A DNA stretch of 64,000 nucleotides, taken from the NCBI RefSeq assembly GCF_035989265.1, contig NZ_JAYKZX010000003.1, positions 1,798,001 to 1,862,000 on the forward strand, given 5' to 3'. The notes under the pieces were generated by a model that searched no databases, was not told where the DNA came from, and worked only from the letters and a program-made list of their open reading frames with translations. A program made the translations under genes and the position numbers. The stretch comes from Sphingobium sp. HWE2-09 (GTDB lineage Bacteria; Pseudomonadota; Alphaproteobacteria; Sphingomonadales; Sphingomonadaceae). Below are positions 52,340 through 63,462 of this stretch, in pieces; the stretch's first letter is position 1; every line of letters starts with the position of its first letter.

Positions 52340-53822
52340 CGCCACCCTTCTCCTTCTCCTGCGCATCATATTGCGCTTTCAGCTTCAAGGCGGCGTCGCG
52401 CATGCCCGACCCGTGGGGAGAATAGGCGATGGGGTCGAGCAGGATCGACGCCGAACCATAGGCGCCGCGCGCCGCCATCGCCTGCGCCAGGTTGAGGCGA
52501 TAGGTCGGATTTTGCGGCAAGAGCGTATAGGCCTTGTAGAGGCCGTCATAGCCCAGGTCCGGCATCTTGCCGCCGCGCATCGCATGATAGCGGTAGAAGA
52601 GCGCCAACGGCACCGGATCTTCGGTATCTGCGCGATTGGCGCGGACGATCGATGTCAGCGCCGCCTTCCAGTCGCTGTCCACGTCGCTGTCCTGTGCGCG
52701 TTCCAGCAGCACCTCCGCCCGCACCGCATAGGCCCGCGCCGATTGCGCGTCGATCGCGATCGCCCGGTCGGCGGCGGCCAGCGCCGCGTCCGGCTTTTCG
52801 GCGGCCCATTCCGCTTCGGCCAGCAGCGACTGGACATAGGCGCTGGCGGGATATTGCGCCGCCTTGGTGCGGATGGTGGCGACGATGCCGGGTATGTCCT
52901 CGGTCGACGGACGATGGACGAGCCATAGCTCATCCTCCATCAGCGCCGCCTGTGCCGGATCGACCAGGGTGACGGTGATCGCGCCGATGGTCATTTCCTT
53001 GGGCGTCAGCACCGACATGTTGAGGCGATGGCGCATATAGGCCTTCAGATCCTTTTCCAGCGCATCCAGCCCGCCTTCGAAATAGCGATCCGGTTGAACG
53101 TCGGGCACACCGGTGGACAGATCGCGCAGATAATGCGTGATTTCCGCCGTGCGCGCCGATTTCTGCTGGAAATAATAATGGGTCAGCAGCCAGGCGGTGC
53201 CGTAATAGCGGTCACCGTCGCGCAGGTTCAGCCCTTCGGTATCGCGGGCGAACAGTTGCTTGAGCGGATAGGGCGTGCCCAGCACCAGGCCGGGCACGCG
53301 CGCCATCGGCACATGGGCAAACTCGATCGATCCATTTTTCGGGAATTTCACGACCGAGAAAAATTCCGCAAATCCCTCGATATACCAGCTGGGATATGCG
53401 GCCGGGAAATGGTGCAGCATGAAATGATGGGTATATTCGTGGAAGAGGACTTCTTCGGCCCCCATGTCGAACTTATTGTCCTTGCCGCCACGCGACAGGA
53501 AGGCATAGGCCGTCCGTTCCGAGGTCGTATAGAAGCCCGCAACATTGGGATTGCGGGCCAGCTTCTTCACCTTGCTTTCGCTGGACAGCATATAGACTTT
53601 GACCGGACTGCCCGCTTCGGGACTGGCGACGCCCGTCGCCCGCCGCAGCAGGAAGTCGAACTTCTCCAGCCGCTCGGCAAAGCCGCGCAACCTTTCGTCA
53701 TTGCCTTCGCTATAGACGGTGAAATGGCGAGTCTGCGCCTGAAACCAGGCGGCGTGCGCCGTCCCCATGGTGGACAGGGCCAGCCCCCATGCGGCCAGCG
53801 CCTTCATCCAAAATCGCGTCAT
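52296..53822 (-). CDS. Exported HExxH metallopeptidase-like protein with C-terminal helical repeats
   Basis: Protein of 508 residues with a signal peptide (MKALAAWGLALSTMGTAHAA). HEYTHH at residues 128-133 with the glutamate of YIEGFAEFF (about 149-153) forms a gluzincin-like zinc site of the DUF1570 type. The C-terminal 200 residues are tetratricopeptide-like helical pairs (EWAAEKPDAALAAADRAIAI; SARAYAVRAEVLLERA). The ATG at 53822 is preferred to a codon six residues earlier. Its last 44 bases overlap the DUF1289 gene on the other strand. The substrate is unknown; the catalytic residues are complete. Confidence 0.8.
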   Translation of the reverse strand: MTRFWMKALAAWGLALSTMGTAHAAWFQAQTRHFTVYSEGNDERLRGFAERLEKFDFLLRRATGVASPEAGSPVKVYMLSSESKVKKLARNPNVAGFYTTSERTAYAFLSRGGKDNKFDMGAEEVLFHEYTHHFMLHHFPAAYPSWYIEGFAEFFSVVKFPKNGSIEFAHVPMARVPGLVLGTPYPLKQLFARDTEGLNLRDGDRYYGTAWLLTHYYFQQKSARTAEITHYLRDLSTGVPDVQPDRYFEGGLDALEKDLKAYMRHRLNMSVLTPKEMTIGAITVTLVDPAQAALMEDELWLVHRPSTEDIPGIVATIRTKAAQYPASAYVQSLLAEAEWAAEKPDAALAAADRAIAIDAQSARAYAVRAEVLLERAQDSDVDSDWKAALTSIVRANRADTEDPVPLALFYRYHAMRGGKMPDLGYDGLYKAYTLLPQNPTYRLNLAQAMAARGAYGSASILLDPIAYSPHGSGMRDAALKLKAQYDAQEKEKGGVKPAAAAGNPPPAS

Positions 53823-53896
53823 TCTACACCCCGCCCCCAAGACCGATCGTCAAGGTGGCGGAGCGCGGCGCGGTTGAAAAGATGGAATCTGCCTTT

Positions 53897-54970
53897 TTAC
53901 GCAGGCTTTTCCGACGCCAGTAGCGCCCGTTTCCGGTCGATGCCCCAGGCATAGCCGCCCATGCCGCCATCGCCACGCACGACACGGTGGCAGGGGATGA
54001 GGACGGCAAGGCGGTTGTCGCCGCACGCGGTGCCCACGGCGCGCACCGCGCCGGGACACGCGATCGCAGCGGCGATGTCGCCATAGCTGCGCGTTTCACC
54101 CGGCGGAATGGCGCGCAGCGCGGCCCACACCGCCTGCTGGAAGGCTGTGCCCTGAACGTCGGTCGGCAGGTCCGCGCCGGCCGCCGGATCGTCCACCAAG
54201 GCCGCCACCCGCTTCGCCATCGCATCGAGCGCGGCATCGGCGGGCATCAGGGTGGCGTGCGGGAAGCAGGTGCGCAACGCCGCCTCCTCTTCGCCGAAGC
54301 TGATCCGGCATAGCCCCTTGGCCGTGGCGGCGACGAGCATCGATCCCAGGCTGGTTTCGACCGTGCGCCAGCGGATCACCACGCCGCGCCCGCCATCCTT
54401 CCAGGCACTGGGCGTCATGCCCAGATGCGCCTGCGCGTCCGCATAGGCGCGGCTGGGGGCGTTATAGCCCGCGTCGTAGATGGCGTCCGTCACACTGCCA
54501 TCCTGCGCCAGCGCGGCCTTGAGCCGCCCCGCCCGCACGCCGCGCGCGAAGGCGGCCGGGGTCAGGCCCGTCTCCCGCTTGAACAGGCGATGGAAATGAT
54601 GCGGGGCATAGCCGGCATGGGCGGCGATCGCCTCCAGCCGGGGCACGTCCAGCGCACCCTCGATAAAGGCGATCGCCTTGTCCACCGCCAGCCGATCCCG
54701 CCCGACCGCGTCGGGGCAGCAGCGCAGGCAGGCGCGATAGCCCGCCGCCCGCGCCGCTGCCGGATCGGGCAGGAAGCGCATATTTTCCCGCTTCGGGTGA
54801 CGCGCGGCGCAACTGGGCTTGCAATAGATGCCGGTCGTCGTGACGCAGCCGACGAAGCGCCCGTCCATCGCCCGGTCGCGCGCGATGAAGGCGTTCCAGC
54901 AGGCGTCATCGTCCGGCATGGCGGCAGCGACGGTGGTTGGGGCGGGTTTCAGGCGAGTCATCTGGTTCAT
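53897..54970 (-). CDS. ada: Bifunctional DNA-binding transcriptional regulator/O6-methylguanine-DNA methyltransferase Ada
   Basis: Adaptive response protein, about 357 residues. The N-terminal zinc domain repairs methyl phosphotriesters: cysteines at about 50, 54, 81 and 84 in TTGIYCKPSC and YRACLRC. An AraC-type helix-turn-helix follows (VPRLEAIAAHAGYAPHHFHRLFKRETGLTP), then the methyltransferase domain with the acceptor Cys in LIPCHRVVRGDG. All key residues are present. The frame remains open far upstream opposite the protease gene, but ATG 54970 (or 54961) fits the domain start. Confidence 0.92.
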   Translation of the reverse strand: MNQMTRLKPAPTTVAAAMPDDDACWNAFIARDRAMDGRFVGCVTTTGIYCKPSCAARHPKRENMRFLPDPAAARAAGYRACLRCCPDAVGRDRLAVDKAIAFIEGALDVPRLEAIAAHAGYAPHHFHRLFKRETGLTPAAFARGVRAGRLKAALAQDGSVTDAIYDAGYNAPSRAYADAQAHLGMTPSAWKDGGRGVVIRWRTVETSLGSMLVAATAKGLCRISFGEEEAALRTCFPHATLMPADAALDAMAKRVAALVDDPAAGADLPTDVQGTAFQQAVWAALRAIPPGETRSYGDIAAAIACPGAVRAVGTACGDNRLAVLIPCHRVVRGDGGMGGYAWGIDRKRALLASEKPA

Positions 54971-55084
54971 GCTTATGGGATAGCGCCGCGCGCATGACCA
55001 TGCTTCCTGCGCCTTGCTTTCAAAACACCGCCAAGGGACATGGGGCGCATTTCCCGATTGCGCCGCGCCCGCCTTCCAATATGT

Positions 55085-56668
55085 ATGCGCGCATCTATGG
55101 TCGCCCTGCTCCGCCGCTTCGCCCCCGCCCTGGCCTTCATGCTCGCCCTTGGCGCGCCTGCGTCGCTGCATGCCGAACAGCAGGACATCGCCGCCGCCGC
55201 GCGTGGCGTCGTGCGTGTGGCGCTGGTCGCGACCGATGGATCGGACGCCTATTTCGTCGGCCATGGCAGCGGCTTTGCCGTCGCGCCGGACAAGGTGCTG
55301 ACCAACGCCCATGTCGTCGAACTGGCGCGCGAGGAAAAAAATCTCGTCATCGGGGTGATCCCGTCCGAAGGACGCAAGACCTATGGCGGGCGAATCATCG
55401 CCTATTCGCCGGGCAACGACCTGGCTCTCATCCAGTTGGAGGAAGGGCGCCTGCCGGTATCGACCTTCTACGCGGGTGCCGTGACCGACGGGCAGCATGT
55501 CACCGCGATCGGCTATCCCGGCACGGTGGACCGGGCGCAGGGACTGGGCCTGAAACAGATGGTCGAACCCATGGCGACGGTGAAGACCAGCGGCAATATT
55601 TCGGCGGGGCGGGCAAGCCGCAGCTTCGACACGTTGCTCCATACCGCGCCACTGGCAGCGGGGAATAGCGGCGGGCCGCTGGCGGACGATTGCGGCCGGG
55701 TGCTGGGCGTCAACAGCTTCGGATCGGTGTCGGACGGCAATGATGCGGAGTTCGGCTTTGCCGTGTCCTGGCGAGAGGTCGCCTCCTTCCTGCGGCAGGC
55801 GGGCGTGTCGTCGCTCCATACCGTCGTGCCGTGCCGGTCCATGGCCGAAGCCGATGCCGCCGAAGCCGGGATCACCCAGCGCGAATCGCAGGCGACCGAA
55901 CAGAAGAGCCGCGCCAGCGCTGACGCCCGCGAGCAGGCGATGACCCGCGCCCGTGATGCGGCGGAGCGCGACATCATAACAGCGCGCGAAAATGCGATGG
56001 CGGGCGCGGCCGTGCTGTTGGCGCTCGCGGTGCTGGGCCTGGGCGCAGGCGGGCTTTTTTACAATCAGGGCAAGGAACGCCAGGCGACCTGGTTCCTGGC
56101 GGGCGGCGGCGTGCTGCTGCTGTCGGCGCTTGGCCTGTTCTTCCTGCGCCCGAGCTTTGCGGAAATAGACGAGCGGGCCAAGCTGCCTGCGGACAAGGGC
56201 GTGATCGGCAACAGCGCCTTTGCCTGGACCGGTGAGAATATCTGCAAGGTGGACCTGGCCCGCAGCCGCCTGACCGTGTCGCAGCCCGACGATATCGGGC
56301 TGAACTGGGCCGAAGGCGGGTGCGTCAACGGCGATACCCAATATGTCGCGTCCGGCACCTTATGGCAGCGGGCGAGCGTGCCGGACGAGGCCAATTATGT
56401 GACCAGCAGCCAGTTCGATCCGGTCAACGGCGTGCTGCGGGTGCAGCGCTGGCTGCCCGATATCGACACGATGGAAAAGGCCCGCGCGCTGGCGAAGACG
56501 GAGTTGGACAAGGGACCGATCAAGGGCTGCGGCGCGGACCCGGACCTGATGACCCGCATCGCTACGCTGCAAAGCGACCTGGGCACCATCCTCCCGGCCC
56601 AGCCGAACGAGCGGATCGTCTATCATTGCCAGAAGGGGCGACTGGCCCCGGCCGATCCTGCCGAATAA
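55085..56668 (+). CDS. Trypsin-like serine protease with membrane and C-terminal domain
   Basis: Protein of about 527 residues. A signal peptide or anchor (FAPALAFMLALGAPASLHA) is followed by a chymotrypsin-fold protease domain at about residues 35-235: VLTNAHVVEL (His), NDLALIQL (Asp), and LAAGNSGGPL (Ser). The triad is complete. A charged coiled-coil-like stretch (EQKSRASADAREQAMTRARDAAERD), two hydrophobic helices, then a C-terminal cysteine-containing domain of about 170 residues that is not recognised. The ATG at 55085 or 55097 is possible. It is divergent from ada. No PDZ domain is seen, so it is not DegP. Confidence 0.85.
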   Translation: MRASMVALLRRFAPALAFMLALGAPASLHAEQQDIAAAARGVVRVALVATDGSDAYFVGHGSGFAVAPDKVLTNAHVVELAREEKNLVIGVIPSEGRKTYGGRIIAYSPGNDLALIQLEEGRLPVSTFYAGAVTDGQHVTAIGYPGTVDRAQGLGLKQMVEPMATVKTSGNISAGRASRSFDTLLHTAPLAAGNSGGPLADDCGRVLGVNSFGSVSDGNDAEFGFAVSWREVASFLRQAGVSSLHTVVPCRSMAEADAAEAGITQRESQATEQKSRASADAREQAMTRARDAAERDIITARENAMAGAAVLLALAVLGLGAGGLFYNQGKERQATWFLAGGGVLLLSALGLFFLRPSFAEIDERAKLPADKGVIGNSAFAWTGENICKVDLARSRLTVSQPDDIGLNWAEGGCVNGDTQYVASGTLWQRASVPDEANYVTSSQFDPVNGVLRVQRWLPDIDTMEKARALAKTELDKGPIKGCGADPDLMTRIATLQSDLGTILPAQPNERIVYHCQKGRLAPADPAE

Positions 56669-56853
56669 CCATTTCGTCGCGGCGGAATTACTCAGGCAAA
56701 TAGGCGCGATTTCCTACTATTGATCGAATCGCCTCTCATGACTTGCATAGTCATAATGGCGCTGCTAACCGGCCCGGCAACAGGGGCTCGGGACGGGATC
56801 AGACCGCGCCCTCTTTTTGCATGACCCGCAAATCAATGGAGGACGGCAGGCGC

Positions 56854-57408
56854 GTGGAGATTAACAGCGGCATACAGGCCAGTCTCAGCGGCCGCTACGC
56901 GGTGGCGCTGTTCGATCTGGCCCGCGACGCGCAGTCGCTTGATACGGTGGCAGCCAGCCTGGCCGGGTTGAAGGCGGCCATTGCGCAATCGCCTGATTTC
57001 AAAGGCCTGATCAACAGCCCCGTGCTCAGCCGGGATGTAAGCGGTAAGACGATCGCCGCCGTCGCATCCTCCATGGGCACCGATGCGCTGACGACGAAAT
57101 TCCTGGGCGTCCTCGCCCAAAACCGTCGCCTGGGCCAGCTGCCCGCGGTCATCCGCGCTTATGAAACGCTGTTGTCGAATCACAAGGGTGAGGCCCGCGC
57201 CGAAGTGACGAGCGCCCATCCGCTGACCGATACGCAGATCACCGCCCTGACCCAGAGCCTGAAGGCGCGCGTCGGCCGCACCGTCACGCTCGACGCGAAG
57301 GTCGACCCCGCGATCCTGGGCGGGCTGGTCGTCAAGATCGGCAGCCAGATGATCGACAGCTCCATCCGCACCCGTTTGAATACGCTCGCCCAGGCGATGA
57401 AAGGCTAA
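56854..57408 (+). CDS. atpH: ATP synthase F1 subunit delta
   Basis: Delta (OSCP) subunit, connecting F1 to the stator stalk, about 184 residues. GTG at 56854 gives [25 protein letters not shown], matching the family N-terminus; ATG at 56836 is an alternative. GGAGGA lies about ten bases before the GTG. Further motifs: [24 protein letters not shown] and [24 protein letters not shown] at the end. First of the atpHAGDC operon. The promoter lies in the 185 bases after the protease stop; no clear elements could be chosen. Confidence 0.93.
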   Translation: MEINSGIQASLSGRYAVALFDLARDAQSLDTVAASLAGLKAAIAQSPDFKGLINSPVLSRDVSGKTIAAVASSMGTDALTTKFLGVLAQNRRLGQLPAVIRAYETLLSNHKGEARAEVTSAHPLTDTQITALTQSLKARVGRTVTLDAKVDPAILGGLVVKIGSQMIDSSIRTRLNTLAQAMKG

Positions 57409-58941
<1,533 letters not shown>

Positions 58942-58950
58942 ATTTCTCTC

Positions 58951-59040
58951 CGTCATCCCCGCGAAAGCGGGGATCCATCTCCCAAGCGTCGCTCTTGGGG
59001 TGAGGTCAGGAGATAGATTCCCGCCTTCGCGGGAATGACG
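58951..59040. repeat. Palindromic repeat between atpA and atpG
   Basis: Arms at 58951-58982 and 59009-59040 form a 32-base inverted repeat with four mismatches (core CCCCGCGAAAGCGGGG; the other arm has CCCGCCTTCGCGGG). A small inner hairpin CCAAG/CTTGG is in the middle. The core resembles the repeat at 19363-19426. Confidence 0.9.
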
Positions 59041-59063
59041 AAAGAGGGTTGAAGTAGGGAAGC

Positions 59064-59948
59064 ATGGCTAGCCTCAAAGAACTGAAGATCCGCATCGGGT
59101 CGGTCAAATCGACCCAGAAGATCACCAAGGCGAAGCAGATGGTCGCCGCCGCGAAGCTGCGCAAGGCGCAGGCCGCAGCCGAGGCTGCGCGCCCCTATAG
59201 CAGCCGCCTGGAAGCGGTCGTCGCCAGCCTCGCCACCAAGATTGCGGGCGGCACCGGCGAAGGCGCGTCCCCGCTGCTGGCGGGCACCGGCAAGGATGAG
59301 GTGCATCTGCTGGTCGTTGCCAACTCCGACCGTGGCCTGGCCGGCGCGTTCAACGCCAATATCGTCAAGGCGGCGCTCGCCAAGGCGCGCGCGCTGGAAC
59401 TGGACGGCAAGAAGGTGCAATTCTACCTGATCGGCCGCAAGGGGCGTCCGGTCATCAACCGCGCCTATCCGGGCAAGATCGTCGCCCAGTACGACACCAC
59501 CGGCACCAAGGAGCCGGGTTTTGCGCAGGCGCAGGCGATCGCGCAGGAACTGAGCCAGATGTTCCTGGACGGCAAGTTCGACGTGGCGCACCTCTTCTAT
59601 TCGCGCTTCAAGTCGGCGCTGGCGCAGATCCCGACGGAACAGCAGATCATCCCGGTCAAGATCCCGGCCGACGCCGACCGCAACGCCATCCCCGCCACGG
59701 TGGAATATGAGCCGAGCGAAGAGGCGATCCTGGACGACCTGTTGCCGCGCAACATTTCGATCCAGTTGTTCAAGGCGCTGCTGGAAAACAACGCCTCCGA
59801 ACAGGGCGCGTCGATGACCGCGATGGACAACGCCACGCGCAACGCGGGCGACCTGATCAACAAGCTGACGATCCAGTATAACCGCAGCCGCCAGGCCGCG
59901 ATCACCACCGAACTCGTCGAAATCATCTCGGGCGCTGAAGCCCTCTAA
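59064..59948 (+). CDS. atpG: ATP synthase F1 subunit gamma
   Basis: Rotating central stalk, 294 residues. N-terminal [36 protein letters not shown] and C-terminal [54 protein letters not shown] are the two long helices of the coiled coil; the middle is the Rossmann-like domain. The extra NK and AA stretches are normal for this group. It follows the repeat element by 23 bases. Confidence 0.96.
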   Translation: MASLKELKIRIGSVKSTQKITKAKQMVAAAKLRKAQAAAEAARPYSSRLEAVVASLATKIAGGTGEGASPLLAGTGKDEVHLLVVANSDRGLAGAFNANIVKAALAKARALELDGKKVQFYLIGRKGRPVINRAYPGKIVAQYDTTGTKEPGFAQAQAIAQELSQMFLDGKFDVAHLFYSRFKSALAQIPTEQQIIPVKIPADADRNAIPATVEYEPSEEAILDDLLPRNISIQLFKALLENNASEQGASMTAMDNATRNAGDLINKLTIQYNRSRQAAITTELVEIISGAEAL

Positions 59949-61418
<1,470 letters not shown>

Positions 61419-61429
61419 GACAAAGGCTT

Positions 61430-61558
61430 CCCCTCCCTGTCCGGGAGGGGATTGAGGGGTGGGTCGCGAGCGAAACGAGCGTGCATCTATCCCCAAAGGT
61501 TGCAGGCGATTGCTGCGCAATCGCACCCACCCCCGGCCCCTCCCTTAAAAGGGAGGGG
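61430..61558. repeat. Composite palindromic repeat between atpD and atpC
   Basis: Four inverted pairs: CCCCTCCC/GGGAGGGG (61430-61450), GGGGTGGGT/ACCCACCCC in long-range pairing, GCGATTGC/GCAATCGC (61506-61524), and CCCCTCCC/GGGAGGGG (61537-61558). The last GGGAGGGGGGAG lies 9-20 bases before the atpC ATG and acts as its ribosome site. Confidence 0.85.
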
Positions 61559-61570
61559 GGAGTTTATTTG

Positions 61571-61825
61571 ATGGCACTGCATTTCGAACTCGTGACCCCG
61601 GAAAAGCTGTTCCGCTCGGAAGAGGTCTATCAGGTGGTCGTTCCCGGCACTGACGGCGACTTCGGCGTGCTGGAAGGCCATGCGCCTTTCATGTCGACGG
61701 TCCGCGACGGTAACATCCAGATCTTTGCATCGGCGGGCGCCGCGCCGGAGATCATCCCGGTCGAAGGTGGCTTTGCCGAGGTGAATGAAAAGGGTCTGAC
61801 CGTCCTCGCTGAAAAGGCCGGCTGA
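61571..61825 (+). CDS. atpC: ATP synthase F1 subunit epsilon
   Basis: Epsilon subunit, 84 residues; only the N-terminal beta-sandwich domain is present ([39 protein letters not shown], then [22 protein letters not shown]). Many sphingomonad and other alphaproteobacterial epsilon subunits lack the C-terminal helical domain, so this is normal for the group rather than a truncation. The GGAGGGGGGAG ribosome site comes from the preceding repeat. Confidence 0.95.
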   Translation: MALHFELVTPEKLFRSEEVYQVVVPGTDGDFGVLEGHAPFMSTVRDGNIQIFASAGAAPEIIPVEGGFAEVNEKGLTVLAEKAG

Positions 61826-61863
61826 TCGGAAGGACATTCGACCTGCCGGTTGCGGCGTGGTCG

Positions 61864-63006
61864 TCAGGAGGGGCGCCGATGGCGTCCCTTTTGCATGGTG
61901 CGATAGACGCGTTCGACGGCCGCCGACGCGGCGTCCCAGGCATAAAGCGCGCTACGTTCCCGCGCCAGAGCGCCCAATGCGCGCCGTTGCGCAAGGGATG
62001 TCGCCAATGCGGTGACGGCCGTGCAGGCTGCTGCTTCATCCAAAGGCGGGCATAGGCGCCCGGCGCGGCCGTCGTCCAGCAAAGCGCGCGAACCCGGCGC
62101 GTCCGCCGCGACGATCGGCAAGCCCGCCGCCATCGCCTCCAGCACGACATTGCCGAACGTCTCGGTCATGCTGGGGTGATAGAAGATATCGGCGCTGGCG
62201 ACGGCGCGGGCCAGGCTTTCGCCCTCCAGATGCCCCAGGACGATCGCGTCGCCGATCGCTTCGAAATCGCGGCGGGCCGGTCCCTCCCCTACGACCAGCG
62301 CGCGCACGGGCAAGCCCTGTCGCTGCAACTGTCGAGTGACTGCGATGAAAGAGGCTACGCCTTTTTCCCGTACCAGCCGTCCGAAGAAGAGCAGCGCGAT
62401 CTCACCGTCGCCTATCCCAAGCGCCCGGCGCCAGGCTGGGTCGCGACGCGCCGGATCGAACAGCGCGCGGTCAACACCCCGGCTCCATACGCTCACGGCA
62501 TCGTCGCAACGCAGCAGGCGCATATCTCCGGCAAGCTGGTCGGTCGGCACCAGCACATGGTCGCTGCGGCGGTAGAAGCGGGCCAGATGCGCCTCGGCCA
62601 GCGGGCGCAGCCAGCCCAGGCGATAATGTTCGAGATAGGTTTCGAACAAGGTATGCTGGCTGGCGACGATCGGCACGCCACGCGCCTTGGCGAAACTCTG
62701 GGCGCGCGTGCCCAATATGTCCGGCGTCGCGACATGGACGATGTCGGGATCGAAGCGCACAAGGTCGCGGCGGATGGCGGCGGGCAGGCCAAGGGCGAGT
62801 TGAAATTCGCCGCGCACCGGCAAGGTAAACGACGGGACCGGCACCAGCGTGCCCGCCGGTTCGAAGGCGGGCGTGTCGGTCACCGGCGAATAGACGCGCA
62901 CCTGATGCCCGGCGGTCGCCTCCAGCCAGCCGACCAGCCGGTTGAGCGCCTGATTGGCCCCTTCGCGCAAATAATTATAGTTGCCGGTGAAGAGAGCGAT
63001 ACGCAT
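61864..63006 (-). CDS. Glycosyltransferase family 1 protein (GT4-type)
   Basis: Cytoplasmic GT-B glycosyltransferase, about 380 residues. N-terminal IALFTGNYNYLREGANQALNRLVGWLEATAGHQVRVYSP and DIVHVATPDILGTRAQSFAKARGVPIVASQHTLFETYL are typical of the DigA/MgtA/UGD-sugar-type diacylglycerol or phosphatidylinositol mannosyltransferases. C-terminal ALLFFGRLVREKGV, VVGEGPARRDFE, and FYHPSMTETFGNVVLEAMAAGLPIV are also intact. The ATG at 63006 overlaps the stop of the GtrA-like gene. The acceptor may be a glycolipid. Confidence 0.88.
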   Translation of the reverse strand: MRIALFTGNYNYLREGANQALNRLVGWLEATAGHQVRVYSPVTDTPAFEPAGTLVPVPSFTLPVRGEFQLALGLPAAIRRDLVRFDPDIVHVATPDILGTRAQSFAKARGVPIVASQHTLFETYLEHYRLGWLRPLAEAHLARFYRRSDHVLVPTDQLAGDMRLLRCDDAVSVWSRGVDRALFDPARRDPAWRRALGIGDGEIALLFFGRLVREKGVASFIAVTRQLQRQGLPVRALVVGEGPARRDFEAIGDAIVLGHLEGESLARAVASADIFYHPSMTETFGNVVLEAMAAGLPIVAADAPGSRALLDDGRAGRLCPPLDEAAACTAVTALATSLAQRRALGALARERSALYAWDAASAAVERVYRTMQKGRHRRPS

Positions 63007-63458
63007 CAGAGGCGACGAAAATTGAGCAGCGCGTTGAGCGCGAACATGACCAGCCCGGCGAAGACCGACACTACTATGCGTGCGAGCAGATAGTGGATTG
63101 GCGTATAGTGCAGTAGCAGCGCGTAAAAGCCCATGGTAATGCCCAGCCCCAGTCCGCCGCTGGCGAGGAAATAGATATAGCCGCTGGCGATCGCCCGGTC
63201 GGTCCCGCGAAAGATCCAGCGGCGGCCCAGCGCATAATGCAGCGAATTGGCCGCGACGAAACCGATCCCCGCCGCGAACACGCGCTTCATGCTGAAAAAT
63301 TCGACCAGCACCCACAACAGGGCCAGGCTGAGCGCGAAGACCAGGCAGGACACGACGGTGTTGCGCCACAGCATCGTCGCCGCCTTACGCGACAATAGCC
63401 GTGCGGTCAGGCCGCCGCGCGCAGGCCCGTCAGGCGCGCGCGCCGCTTCATCCAGCAA
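63006..63458 (-). CDS. GtrA-like membrane protein
   Basis: Protein of 150 residues with four hydrophobic helices in the GtrA pattern: NTVVSCLVFALSLALLWVLVEF, FAAGIGFVAANSLHYALGRRWIF, YIYFLASGGLGLGITMGFYALLL, and LARIVVSVFAGLVMFALNALLNF. GtrA-family proteins flip or help move polyprenyl-linked sugars. Its stop overlaps the glycosyltransferase start. The upstream ferritin-like gene ends only 4 bases before it, so the three are probably one operon. Confidence 0.85.
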   Translation of the reverse strand: MLDEAARAPDGPARGGLTARLLSRKAATMLWRNTVVSCLVFALSLALLWVLVEFFSMKRVFAAGIGFVAANSLHYALGRRWIFRGTDRAIASGYIYFLASGGLGLGITMGFYALLLHYTPIHYLLARIVVSVFAGLVMFALNALLNFRRL

Positions 63459-63462
63459 AGGC

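Noticed and set aside
54971..56341. Upstream extension of the ada frame
   Set aside because: The frame stays open but runs opposite the protease gene; the Ada zinc domain begins right after the ATG at 54970.
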